Below are positions 1 to 7,723 of a stretch of DNA of 64,000 bases, one piece after another; the first letter of the stretch is position 1; every line of letters begins with the position of its first letter. The stretch is taken from contig JAQRMR010000103.1 of assembly GCA_028599115.1 (NCBI GenBank), positions 12,713 to 76,712 on the forward strand, written 5' to 3'. Made by a program: the position numbers and the translations under genes. The stretch comes from Methyloprofundus sp. GTDB lineage: Bacteria > Pseudomonadota > Gammaproteobacteria > Methylococcales > Methylomonadaceae. The notes beneath the pieces are model-generated. The model was not told where the DNA came from, searched no databases, and saw only the letters and a program-made list of their open reading frames with translations.

Positions 1-30
1 AAAAAAAGTTTAAAAAATTATTAAGCTCTA

Positions 31-46
31 CCTATTATAGAATAGG
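31..46. other. small inverted repeat upstream of moeB
   Basis: A six-base inverted repeat (CCTATT / AATAGG) with a four-base loop lies about 60 bases upstream of the moeB start. It is followed by CAAATCTT rather than a T-run, so it is a weak terminator candidate for whatever lies to the left, or a chance dyad. I see no other feature in positions 1-108 and no clear Shine-Dalgarno before moeB. Confidence 0.2.
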
Positions 47-108
47 CAAATCTTATTGCTGTTTGCGCTGTATAGCGTTATTTACATCTCCATAACTAAT
101 TACTACTT

Positions 109-876
109 ATGAATGACGATCAACTGCTCCGTTATAGTCGCCAAATTATGTTGCCTCAAGTGGATATAGAGGGGCAAGAAAAGTTACTTGCGGCCAAAAT
201 ATTGATTATTGGGGCGGGAGGTCTCGGCTCACCTGCCGCTTTATACTTAGCGGCTGCAGGTGTTGGTTCGCTCATAATTTATGACGATGATGAAGTTGAT
301 CTTTCTAACTTACAACGGCAAATTTCGCATTACACAAACGATATTGGGACAGATAAAGTCATTTCAACCCAGGAAACAGTAAATAAAATTAATCCTGAGG
401 TAAAGGTTAGAGCGGTTAAGCAGCGATTGCAAGGCGTTATGCTTGCGCAGGAAGTTGCTGCAGCTGATCTTGTACTTGATTGCACGGATAATTTTAGTAC
501 GCGATTTGCTATTAATGCTGCTTGCGTACAACATCAGACCGCCTTGGTTTCTGGTGCAGCAATTCGTTTTGATGGGCAGGTGAGTGTTTTTAATGGCACT
601 GATGAAGCGCCTTGTTATAACTGTTTATATGCAGAAACAGGGGAAGAACTACAAAACTGTGCATTGAATGGTGTGATATCACCGCTGACAGGTATTATTG
701 GTAGCATTCAAGCGTTGGAAGCTATGAAGTTAGTGATGGGGGTTGGAGAGGTGTTATCAGGCCGGCTTTTGTTGCTAGATGGGTTAACGATGCAGTGGAA
801 TGAAATGAAATTGCGCAAAAATTTAACTTGCCCAACCTGCGCTTTAACAAGCTTGCCCTGTCCCGAAGAGCCGTAG
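109..876 (+). CDS. moeB: MoeB/ThiF/HesA-family E1-like adenylyltransferase
   Basis: The 255-residue protein is a full-length member of the family that adenylates the C-terminal Gly-Gly of a ubiquitin-like sulfur carrier (MoaD for molybdopterin, ThiS for thiazole). The N-terminus LLRYSRQIMLP and the nucleotide loop GAGGLGSPAA (near residues 36-45) are diagnostic. Two Cys pairs, CYNC near residue 168 and CPTC near 241, fit the structural zinc site. NCALNGVISPLTG corresponds to the crossover and catalytic-Cys region. There is no C-terminal rhodanese domain, so it resembles MoeB/ThiF rather than MoeZ. In many gammaproteobacteria this gene sits next to hemA-prfA-prmC; here those genes lie about 9 kb away on the other strand. 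The exact sulfur-carrier partner cannot be told from sequence. Confidence 0.85.
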   Translation: MNDDQLLRYSRQIMLPQVDIEGQEKLLAAKILIIGAGGLGSPAALYLAAAGVGSLIIYDDDEVDLSNLQRQISHYTNDIGTDKVISTQETVNKINPEVKVRAVKQRLQGVMLAQEVAAADLVLDCTDNFSTRFAINAACVQHQTALVSGAAIRFDGQVSVFNGTDEAPCYNCLYAETGEELQNCALNGVISPLTGIIGSIQALEAMKLVMGVGEVLSGRLLLLDGLTMQWNEMKLRKNLTCPTCALTSLPCPEEP

Positions 877-908
877 AGTCATTTGCGATGATCTTTAGGA
901 GAGCCGTC

Positions 909-1020
909 GTAGGATGGGTAGAGGTACGAAACCCATCGTACAATGCCAACTCCACATAGCAGTCGTGTTTTATTCAGCTGGGTTTGATGGGTTTCGCAAA
1001 CAGCGCTCTACCCATTCTAC
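909..1020. repeat. MITE-like intergenic element with long imperfect terminal inverted repeats
   Basis: The left arm (909-937) reads GTAGGATGGGTAGAG then ACGAAACCCATC. The right arm (986-1020) is its imperfect reverse complement, GATGGGTTTCG to CTCTACCCATTCTAC. The arms enclose about 48 bases with no ORF. The outer GTAGGATGGG core recurs at 4845-4858, which suggests a dispersed non-autonomous repeat family. I see no transposase gene and no clear target-site duplication. Confidence 0.6.
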
Positions 1021-1041
1021 ATTCTGCCCCGAAGTGTAATG

Positions 1042-1084
1042 CCCTAGTCTATTTTATTAATGTAAAAAATAGGCTAGGGTTTTA
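1042..1084 (+). terminator. hairpin terminator downstream of moeB
   Basis: The inverted repeat CCCTAGTCTATTTT / AAAATAGGCTAGGG (one mismatch) at 1042-1055 and 1066-1079 is followed by TTTTATT on the plus strand. It lies between moeB and the convergent 46-codon ORF. It has a U-tract only for plus-strand RNA, so it is best read as the moeB terminator, although the stem could also stop minus-strand transcripts. Confidence 0.55.
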
Positions 1085-1104
1085 TTGGTTTTAAGACGAA
1101 ACCT

Positions 1105-1245
1105 TTAATGAGATTCTTTGGCTTCTTTCTCTGGAAAAGGGCCGTCGTTTGAGTTTTCTGTGTATTTCAAAATGAAGTAAGCTAAAGGTGCAAAAGCTGC
1201 AGCAGCTGCAATTAACATTAATATATATATTCCAGTAACGCCCAT
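1105..1245 (-). CDS. small single-span membrane protein, 46 aa, unknown function
   Basis: I do not recognise this gene. The ATG at 1245 is preceded by AGAGGA with seven bases of spacing, a good ribosome binding site. The product starts with a hydrophobic segment (residues 4-26, ILMLIAAAAAFAPLAYFIL in its core) followed by a polar, charged tail rich in Glu and Lys. It therefore looks like a one-span membrane peptide with a short soluble C-terminus. It is divergent from pqqA, the two starts being 198 bases apart. Small subunits of respiratory oxidases look like this, but nothing here proves such a role. Reality as a gene rests on the ribosome binding site and the membrane-protein-like composition. 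Confidence 0.5.
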   Translation of the reverse strand: MGVTGIYILMLIAAAAAFAPLAYFILKYTENSNDGPFPEKEAKESH

Positions 1246-1355
1246 GACTATTCCTCTTATAATTATTGTAAGACTAAAGGTTAGAATATACCTTTACTCC
1301 ATTAATATAACAAGGGTCTTTGCGAATGATATTTGAATTAAGCGCTTGTTCTATG

Positions 1356-1384
1356 TTGCTAAAATAAAAACTTCATCGTATACT
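1356..1384 (+). promoter_or_regulatory. sigma-70-type promoter for pqqA
   Basis: TTGCTA at 1356-1361 and TATACT at 1379-1384 are separated by exactly 17 bases. The predicted start near 1391 leaves a leader of about 50 bases before the pqqA ATG. No other good pair was seen between 1246 and 1443. Confidence 0.55.
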
Positions 1385-1397
1385 GCAGAACAGCTTA

Positions 1398-1407
1398 CTT
1401 GATCAAG
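1398..1407. promoter_or_regulatory. 10-bp perfect palindrome between pqqA promoter and gene
   Basis: CTTGATCAAG is a perfect palindrome just downstream of the predicted transcription start. Flanking GCTTA / AAGCTAG weakly extends the dyad. The position suits a repressor operator, but no regulator is identifiable and a ten-base palindrome can arise by chance. Confidence 0.25.
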
Positions 1408-1443
1408 CTAGTATAAAAATTAAAAATAACTCCGGAGAATATT

Positions 1444-1518
1444 ATGAAATGGGAAACACCAGCATACACAGACCTACGTTTTGGCTTTGAAGTCACTATG
1501 TATATCTACAACCGTTAA
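1444..1518 (+). CDS. pqqA: PQQ precursor peptide PqqA
   Basis: This 24-residue peptide (MKWETPAYTDLRFGFEVTMY then IYNR) is the ribosomally made substrate for pyrroloquinoline quinone. Glu16 and Tyr20 lie in the conserved E-V-T-M-Y core; PqqE links these two side chains and PqqB/PqqC complete the quinone. Length and sequence match the family closely. A CGGAG ribosome binding site lies six bases upstream of the ATG. It is the first gene of the plus-strand pqqABCDE cluster and is followed at once by a hairpin terminator, which in other PQQ producers lets the precursor be made in excess over the enzymes. Confidence 0.97.
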   Translation: MKWETPAYTDLRFGFEVTMYIYNR

Positions 1519-1533
1519 TTTTTCGGTTTAGAG

Positions 1534-1564
1534 AAAAAGAGGCTCTTAATGAGCCTTTTTTTTT
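1534..1564 (+). terminator. terminator/attenuator between pqqA and pqqB
   Basis: The stem AAAAAGAGGCTC / GAGCCTTTTTTT with loop TTAAT ends in a run of nine T. It begins 15 bases after the pqqA stop and ends 33 bases before pqqB. Since pqqB-E lack another obvious promoter in this gap, partial read-through is the likely way they are expressed. Confidence 0.8.
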
Positions 1565-1597
1565 GCCTATTTTTCATTACATAAATAAGAGTTTATT

Positions 1598-2506
1598 ATG
1601 CAAATAAGAGTCCTTGGTTCAGGTGCAGGTGGTGGCTTTCCTCAGTGGAACTGTAGTTGCCCTAATTGTAAAGCAGTTCGAGCCGGTTCTATCAAAGCAA
1701 GCACTCGTAACCAGTCATCTATTGCCGTGTCTTCAGATGGTGAGCACTGGGTATTGTTTAATGCATCGCCTGATGTACGCGCGCAATTAGAAGGGTTTCC
1801 TGAAATTCACCCGAAAAATAAAGTCCGTGGTACAGGCATAGAGGCGATTGTCGTGATTGACTCGCAAATTGACCATGTCACCGGCTTATTAATTTTACGT
1901 GAAGGCGACCCTTTAGATATTTACTGTACAGAGATGGTGAAGCAGGATTTAACCACCGGCTTTCCTATTTTTAATATTTTAGAGCACTTCTGTGGTGTCA
2001 ATGATCACCCTATCCCCTTAAATGGTCAGTCGTTTACTATTCCTAATATTGATGATCTTGAGTTCACAGCTTTAGCACTTAAAAGTAAAGCGCCTCCGTA
2101 TTCACCACACAGAAATGATCCGCATGAAGGCGATAATGTCGGCATGATTATTCGTCAAATTTCGACAGGTAAAACGACTTTTTATGCCCCTGGTTTAGGA
2201 GTGATAGAGCCACATGTAGAAAAAGCGATGACCGAAGCAGACTGTGTAATGGTGGATGGTACCTTTTGGACGGATGATGAACTAGCATCCGTCGGGCGAC
2301 CGTTATTAGCACGAAAAATTGGGCATATTCCACAGTCAGGTGAGGGTGGCATGATCGAAATTTTAGATGGTTTGGCAAAGCCACGTAAAATTTTAATCCA
2401 TATTAATAACACCAACCCTATTCTAAATGAAGAGTCTGAAGAACGCGCAATCCTTGATCAACATGGTATAGAAGTTTCTTTTGATAATATGAATATAGAG
2501 GTATAG
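1598..2506 (+). CDS. pqqB: PQQ biosynthesis hydroxylase PqqB (metallo-beta-lactamase fold)
   Basis: The 302-residue protein matches PqqB in length. It starts with [17 protein letters not shown] and carries the conserved CxCxxC cluster (Cys residues near 20-25) that binds structural metal. The [11 protein letters not shown] segment near residue 91 holds the metal-binding Asp-His pair typical of this branch of the metallo-beta-lactamase fold, and HIPQSGEGG near residue 247 is also conserved. In the current view of the pathway PqqB is an iron-dependent hydroxylase that oxidises the cross-linked Glu-Tyr dipeptide. It lies 79 bases after pqqA, past the attenuator, and two bases before pqqC, so B and C are translationally close. 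Confidence 0.96.
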   Translation: MQIRVLGSGAGGGFPQWNCSCPNCKAVRAGSIKASTRNQSSIAVSSDGEHWVLFNASPDVRAQLEGFPEIHPKNKVRGTGIEAIVVIDSQIDHVTGLLILREGDPLDIYCTEMVKQDLTTGFPIFNILEHFCGVNDHPIPLNGQSFTIPNIDDLEFTALALKSKAPPYSPHRNDPHEGDNVGMIIRQISTGKTTFYAPGLGVIEPHVEKAMTEADCVMVDGTFWTDDELASVGRPLLARKIGHIPQSGEGGMIEILDGLAKPRKILIHINNTNPILNEESEERAILDQHGIEVSFDNMNIEV

Positions 2507-2508
2507 CG

Positions 2509-3234
2509 ATGACTGAACAAGCCCCTTGGTCGCGAGCAGAGTTTGAAGCTAAATTGCGTGGTATGGAAAACAAATACCATATCCATCACCCAATGCATAC
2601 CTTGATGAATGAAGGTAAGCTGACTAAAAAACAACTGCAAGGTTGGGTTGCTAATCGGTTTTATTATCAAATTATGATTCCGATTAAAGACGCGAATATT
2701 TTGGCAAATTGTCCAGATAGAGAAACGCGCGCTATTTGGACGCAGCGAATTTTAGATCATGATGGTCACCCGGGAGATGAAGGTGGCATTGAGGCATGGG
2801 TACAATTAGGTATTGCGGTTGGTATGACGCGTGAAGAAGTCACTTCATTAGAGCATGTCTTACCGGCAGTAAAATTTGCTGTTGATGCTTATGTGAATTT
2901 TGCCAGGCGTGCGGAGTGGCATGAGGCGGCGAGTTCATCATTAACAGAAATGTTTGCCCCTAAAATTCATCAGCAACGTATTAGTAATTGGCCTGAAGTT
3001 TACCCTTGGGTTGACGAAGAAGGGTATATTTACTTCCGTAAACGTTTAACGGAAGCACGGCGCGATGTAGAGCATGGTTTAGAAATTACTTTAGATTGGT
3101 ATAAAACACGTGCGCAGCAAGAGCGTATGGTTGAAATTTTACAGTTTAAATTAGATGTTTTATGGTCAATGGCTGATGCGATGTATATGGCTTATGTTAA
3201 TGATATGCCTCCGTACTTCAATATAGAAGAGTAA
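2509..3234 (+). CDS. pqqC: pyrroloquinoline-quinone synthase PqqC
   Basis: This 241-residue all-helical, cofactor-free oxidase carries out the final ring closure and oxygen-dependent oxidation that gives PQQ. The segments [20 protein letters not shown] and RILDHDG, and the C-terminal [11 protein letters not shown], are hallmarks of PqqC within the TENA/THI-4-like fold; conserved His, Tyr and Arg residues line the active site. The ATG is two bases after the pqqB stop. A perfect hairpin follows before pqqD. Confidence 0.96.
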   Translation: MTEQAPWSRAEFEAKLRGMENKYHIHHPMHTLMNEGKLTKKQLQGWVANRFYYQIMIPIKDANILANCPDRETRAIWTQRILDHDGHPGDEGGIEAWVQLGIAVGMTREEVTSLEHVLPAVKFAVDAYVNFARRAEWHEAASSSLTEMFAPKIHQQRISNWPEVYPWVDEEGYIYFRKRLTEARRDVEHGLEITLDWYKTRAQQERMVEILQFKLDVLWSMADAMYMAYVNDMPPYFNIEE

Positions 3235-3246
3235 TGTGCCCGATAA

Positions 3247-3270
3247 ATAAGGGTAGTCTTCTACCCTTAT
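3247..3270. other. perfect 10-bp stem-loop between pqqC and pqqD
   Basis: ATAAGGGTAG, loop TCTT, CTACCCTTAT form a perfect hairpin that starts 13 bases after the pqqC stop. There is no T-run after it, so it is not a standard terminator. An ATG in the pqqD frame (3271) abuts the stem directly, so the hairpin would affect access to that start, or could protect or cleave the message. Confidence 0.6.
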
Positions 3271-3297
3271 ATGATTTCACGTAGCAAAGAAGCGATC

Positions 3298-3570
3298 ATG
3301 AGTATTAACCCCGATAAAATAATTCAATTTTCCCCATTACACCGTCTGCAATGGGAAGAAGCACAGCAAAAAGATGTTATTCTTTATCCTGAAGGCATGG
3401 TAGAGCTGAATCAAAGTTCTGCTGAAATTTTAAAAATGTGTGATGGTACGCGCGCATTAGAGCAAATCGTTAATGATTTGGAAGAGAAATTTAGTACCAC
3501 AGGCTTAAAAAACGACATTATGGCTTTCTTAGAAGTGGCATTACAAAATGGCTGGATCAAACAAGATTAA
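3298..3570 (+). CDS. pqqD: PqqA-binding chaperone PqqD (RRE)
   Basis: PqqD is the RiPP recognition element that binds PqqA and presents it to the radical-SAM enzyme PqqE. With the start at the ATG at 3298 (MSINPDKIIQFSP) the product is 90 residues, the family's usual size. The in-frame ATG at 3271 adds nine residues without family similarity and sits hard against a hairpin, so I prefer 3298. LYPEGMVELNQSSAEILKMC is the strand-helix segment that pairs with the leader peptide in this winged-helix fold. The gene overlaps pqqE by 23 bases, consistent with tight coupling of the two partners. Confidence 0.93.
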   Translation: MSINPDKIIQFSPLHRLQWEEAQQKDVILYPEGMVELNQSSAEILKMCDGTRALEQIVNDLEEKFSTTGLKNDIMAFLEVALQNGWIKQD

Positions 3571-4672
3571 AATCACCCCCCCTCGCTGGTTATTGGCAGA
3601 GCTTACTTATAAGTGTCCGTTACAGTGTCCTTACTGTTCTAATCCTTTAGATTATAACCAGCATAACAATGAAATCAGCACGGAAGATTGGAAGCGAGTG
3701 TTATCTGAAGCGCGCAAGATGGGGGCGGTGCAGCTGGGCTTTTCTGGTGGTGAGCCATTAACTCGGCCTGACTTACCAGAACTAGTTAAACATGCGCGTG
3801 AATTGGGTTATTACAGTAACTTGATTACCTCGGGCTATGGTTTAACGGAAGAAAAAATCCTGCAATTAAAAGAAGCGGGCTTAGACCATATTCAAGTCAG
3901 TATTCAAGCTAGCACGCAAGACTTGAATGATCATATTGCTGGAACAGAATCTTTTCAAAGCAAAAAAGAAGTCGCACGTTTAGTTAAAAAACATGGCTAC
4001 CCGATGGTGCTATGTGTTGTGATTCATCGGGAAAATATTCATCAAATGCCAGAAATTTTAGCGATGGCAGAAGAGCTGGGCGCAGATTATGTAGAGCTGG
4101 CGAATACCCAGTACTATGGCTGGGCGCATGCTAACCGTGATTTATTAATGCCCACTAAAGAACAATATGAAGCGGCTGAAAAAATTGCACAAGACTTTAA
4201 AGAAAAAGTCGCTGATAAAATGAAAATTTATTATGTGATTCCTGACTTTCATGAGGCGCGTCCAAAAGCCTGTATGAATGGCTGGGGGACAACATTCTTA
4301 ACCATTGCTCCTGATGGCATGGCGCTTCCTTGTCACTCTGCTCGTGAATTACCCGGTTTAGATTGCCCTAATGTGACTGAGCACAGTATTTCTGAAATTT
4401 GGAACGAGTCTAAAGCCTTTAATTTTTTCCGTGGTACGGATTGGATGAAAGAGCCTTGTGGTAGTTGTGATGAAAAAGAAAAAGATTTTGGTGGATGTCG
4501 CTGCCAAGCTTATTTATTAACGGGTGATATGTATGCGACTGACCCTGTTTGCCATAAGTCACCAGAAAATACAGTGATTCAAGAGGCGATTGCTTCGGCG
4601 CGAGCTAGTGCATTGTCGGGTGATGAAAAGCCTCTTATCTTTCGGAATTCTAAAAATTCAAAAAAGTATTAA
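3548..4672 (+). CDS. pqqE: radical-SAM PqqA peptide cyclase PqqE
   Basis: The 374-residue enzyme forms the Glu-Tyr carbon-carbon bond in PqqA. The radical-SAM motif CPLQCPYC (CX3CX2C) near residues 24-31 binds the S-adenosylmethionine cluster; SGGEPLTRPDL follows as the SAM-binding stretch. The C-terminal SPASM domain shows the expected cysteines: CMNGWG, LPCHSAREL, EPCGSCDEKEKDFGGCRC and DPVCHKSP, enough for the auxiliary clusters. The gene starts inside the end of pqqD and closes the cluster. No pqqF or pqqG protease gene is present here, so precursor proteolysis must be encoded elsewhere. Confidence 0.97.
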   Translation: MAGSNKIKITPPRWLLAELTYKCPLQCPYCSNPLDYNQHNNEISTEDWKRVLSEARKMGAVQLGFSGGEPLTRPDLPELVKHARELGYYSNLITSGYGLTEEKILQLKEAGLDHIQVSIQASTQDLNDHIAGTESFQSKKEVARLVKKHGYPMVLCVVIHRENIHQMPEILAMAEELGADYVELANTQYYGWAHANRDLLMPTKEQYEAAEKIAQDFKEKVADKMKIYYVIPDFHEARPKACMNGWGTTFLTIAPDGMALPCHSARELPGLDCPNVTEHSISEIWNESKAFNFFRGTDWMKEPCGSCDEKEKDFGGCRCQAYLLTGDMYATDPVCHKSPENTVIQEAIASARASALSGDEKPLIFRNSKNSKKY

Positions 4673-4822
4673 TAACTGATGTTACGCCTATTCAAAAGTG
4701 CAAGTTTAAAGTTGGCGTTTTAATCGTTTAAAAATAAGATCATATAAAATACCCATTCACTGCTATTAGCGAAGGACATAAGTAGTGTGCGGAAAAGCGT
4801 AGCGTGCTGCATTGTGCAGTGT

Positions 4823-4858
4823 GATGGGCACGGGATAAAGCTCCTTAGCCCATCCTAC
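4823..4858. repeat. REP/MITE-like hairpin in the pqqE to GGDEF-EAL gap
   Basis: The inverted repeat GATGGGC / GCCCATC encloses an 18-base GC-rich loop and is followed by CTAC, giving CCCATCCTAC, the reverse complement of the GTAGGATGGG end of the element at 909-1020. The preceding bases 4783-4822 look like further element sequence. It lies between the convergent pqqE and GGDEF-EAL genes. I see no ORF or clear terminator in the rest of positions 4673-4931. Confidence 0.5.
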
Positions 4859-4931
4859 TTTAAAAAACGATACTTATTCATTGGTAGTCAATAGTACGTA
4901 ACTTCAGTTAATAATGGCAATTGTTAAGGGT

Positions 4932-7721
4932 TCATTTTAGGCCTTTAACATGGCTCAAATCTAAAGGATCACGGATAGGTTTGCTCACATAATAACCTTG
5001 TGCATAATCAACTCCTTGCTGTTCCAGAAGCTCTAATATCGCTTGATTCTCTACAAATTCAGCAATAATTTTTTTACCAAAGGCCTGAGAAACTTCTGTC
5101 AGCACTTTAACAAAAAGCTTATCTTCTTCATTAGTATCCATTTGTTTAACAAAGGAGCCATCGATTTTTACATAATCAACAGGGAGTGATTTTAAGTAAT
5201 AAAAAGAGGAAAAGCCGACACCAAAATCATCTAAAGCAAAATGGCAGCCTAGGGCTTTCAGTTTTTTTATCATAGATTTAGCGGATAGAAAATTAGAGAC
5301 GGCTGAAGTTTCTGTGATTTCAAAGATAATCAATTCTGGTTTAACGTGTTCTTGCTTTAATAGGTCTTCAATATAAGGCAGAATACTTTCATCATTCATT
5401 GACCGCCCTGATAAATTGATAGCTAAGCGGGCGTTGTTGTTTATTTTTTGGAAAGCGAGGTGTTGGTCAATTGCTTTTTTCAGAACGAGCCTATCTATTT
5501 GGTCAATAATACCTATTTGCTCAGCCTGGGTAATAAAGTCGCCGGGCATTAGAATTTTATTATCCTCTAATTCAATCCTTAATAGACATTCGTAATGACT
5601 AATCTTTTTTTGCTTAATATCTAAAATAGGTTGGAAAAAAAGCACAAATTGGTCTTGTTTTATCGCAGTTTCAATTGTATTTTTCCAGTGTAATTGCTGA
5701 GTTAATATTTTTTGATATTCAAAATTTGGAGAAAATAAGTGGTAGCGAGAGCGGCCTGTTTGTTTTGCGTGGTACATTGCTAAATCAGCATTTGCTAAAA
5801 GTTGCTGCTGATCCTTTCCGTGCTGTGGATATATGGCAATACCGATACTAAAGCTGATAGGGTGAACTTGGTCATTAATACTGTAGTCAATATTTTTAAG
5901 CGCTTGAAGTAATTTAGTCGCTAGTTTTTGCGCACCTTCTTCTGTTGCCGCAGGCACAATAAGAGTGAATTCGTCGCCACCAATGCGGCTCAGTAAGTCT
6001 GTTTCTCTCACTTCTTTTTTTAGTATGCGAGTAATATGTTGCAGCAAGTCATCGCCTGCTTGGTGTCCGTGGGTATCATTGATGATTTTGAACTGATCTA
6101 AATCAAGATAAAATAGGGCCAACTGGTTGTTATAACGATCAGCAATGGCTAGCATGCTGTCCAATTCTTGCTGGAAATGACGTCGATTACTTAGACCTGT
6201 TAATTGATCATGAGTTGCTATCCAGATTAATTGCTCATCAGCAATATGCTGCTCAGTGACATCAACACCTAAACTTAAAATAATGGTTTCTTGCTCAGGG
6301 TCCGTAGCAAATAATAAGGAGTGAATCCAAGAAATAAACAGGGGTTCACTATTATTAACGGTTAAACGCCCTGAGTAGTTTATTTCTACGGAGGGATTGT
6401 GTTGTAATTGACTAAGCTGTAATAAATGCATGCTTTCATCTTGCGGAATAAAGTTTGCAAAATGGCGGCCAATCATATTTTCTGCTGTGCTTTTGAAGTT
6501 TTGTAGAGCTTCGGTATTGGTGGATAAAATGACACCTTCTATTGATTGAGTAATGACAATAATAGGCGCTGTATCTATTAGCTGCTCCATGAAATTACGC
6601 TGGCGGGTTAGTTCGGATGCATTTTGAATTAATAATTCTGTATTTTGTTGTGCCTCAAATTCTAATGTTTTTAGTTGTTGAGAAACGTGAATAGCTGATT
6701 CTGTTAAAACACTCATTTCATCAGCAAAAAAAGTATTTGTTGATGGCGCTAGGCTTTCTTTAAATGCACCATATTTATGCTGGGCGAGTAAAGGGAGTGC
6801 TTTAGCTAATTGAGAGGCATTATTTAAGCTAAGGCGAATGGTGAAATATAAAAAGAGCGTAATAAATAAAGAGACACCTACTCCAATAAGGGCGAGTTGG
6901 GATAATTTTTGTTGTAAGGCGTAATATTCACTACTAATATCGTTAATAATAACAAAATAAGGCGCTTTTTGATTTTGTTCAATACTGAAAGCAATTATTT
7001 CATAGTGGCGTTGATTATCAATAAATTCTAATGCACGGTTGGTAAAAGAATTGAGCTCATGTTGTTGGATAAATTGTTGCCAAATAGGTAAGTTTTTTTG
7101 TGCTTGAGTGACCACAGAGAGATTGCTAGCGTGATCATTCATTAATAAACCTATATCGCTGTCAACGGTATCTTGATATTGCAATAAAGTATCAGAAAGT
7201 GAGACTGATAGGCTAATGGCGCCGACCAGTTTTGAATTGATTAAAACAGGGATAATAATTTGCTGAAAGCAGCCTTTATGACAGTCAAATTGGTGTTTAG
7301 GGATTTCATCTGTCAATACGGCTTGCAGCACTTCTTCAGATATTTGAGTTCCCTTCCCCCACTGCTTTACTCTTTTACTGTCAATGCTATAAAAACTAGC
7401 ACCTTCTAAGTCCCAAATAAGTCCCCAGTGTGTCCAGTACTCATCAAATAGACCAAATATGAATTGTTCTGAATTTTTTGTACCTTTGGGGGGGATAATG
7501 ATTGATTCGGCAAAGCGTTCGAGTACAAAAAATGATTCGTTATTAATTGCGCGCGCAATATTAATTTGTTTTTGCTGCGTTGTTTGACGATTAGCTAAAA
7601 AGTGGCTGAGTGTTTGTTCATAAAGATAGTATGAGTAAACGCTAAAAAGAGAGATTAAGATAAGGCCAATGCTAATGGATAGCTTCCACTTTAAACTAAG
7701 AAAGGCTAGTTGTTTTTTCAT
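4932..7721 (-). CDS. membrane PAS-GGDEF-EAL cyclic-di-GMP protein with periplasmic sensor domain
   Basis: The 929-residue protein has a membrane span near residues 13-33, a periplasmic domain of about 240 residues (with a nearby Cys147/Cys151 pair), a second span near 276-298, a linker, a PAS-like domain near 375-490, GGDEF near 500-655 and EAL near 680-920. GGDEF is intact at 581-585 and the inhibitory RxxD site is present as RETD at 572-575, so it should make and be inhibited by cyclic-di-GMP. In the EAL domain the signature is ECL (711-713), but the catalytic Glu, INLS, the EITET Glu, DDFG, VKID and the late Glu (AEFVEN) remain, so hydrolysis is plausible. It starts two bases after the outer-membrane protein gene, so the barrel or a ligand handled with it may be linked to the signal. 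Confidence 0.9.
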   Translation of the reverse strand: MKKQLAFLSLKWKLSISIGLILISLFSVYSYYLYEQTLSHFLANRQTTQQKQINIARAINNESFFVLERFAESIIIPPKGTKNSEQFIFGLFDEYWTHWGLIWDLEGASFYSIDSKRVKQWGKGTQISEEVLQAVLTDEIPKHQFDCHKGCFQQIIIPVLINSKLVGAISLSVSLSDTLLQYQDTVDSDIGLLMNDHASNLSVVTQAQKNLPIWQQFIQQHELNSFTNRALEFIDNQRHYEIIAFSIEQNQKAPYFVIINDISSEYYALQQKLSQLALIGVGVSLFITLFLYFTIRLSLNNASQLAKALPLLAQHKYGAFKESLAPSTNTFFADEMSVLTESAIHVSQQLKTLEFEAQQNTELLIQNASELTRQRNFMEQLIDTAPIIVITQSIEGVILSTNTEALQNFKSTAENMIGRHFANFIPQDESMHLLQLSQLQHNPSVEINYSGRLTVNNSEPLFISWIHSLLFATDPEQETIILSLGVDVTEQHIADEQLIWIATHDQLTGLSNRRHFQQELDSMLAIADRYNNQLALFYLDLDQFKIINDTHGHQAGDDLLQHITRILKKEVRETDLLSRIGGDEFTLIVPAATEEGAQKLATKLLQALKNIDYSINDQVHPISFSIGIAIYPQHGKDQQQLLANADLAMYHAKQTGRSRYHLFSPNFEYQKILTQQLHWKNTIETAIKQDQFVLFFQPILDIKQKKISHYECLLRIELEDNKILMPGDFITQAEQIGIIDQIDRLVLKKAIDQHLAFQKINNNARLAINLSGRSMNDESILPYIEDLLKQEHVKPELIIFEITETSAVSNFLSAKSMIKKLKALGCHFALDDFGVGFSSFYYLKSLPVDYVKIDGSFVKQMDTNEEDKLFVKVLTEVSQAFGKKIIAEFVENQAILELLEQQGVDYAQGYYVSKPIRDPLDLSHVKGLK

Positions 7722-7723
7722 GG

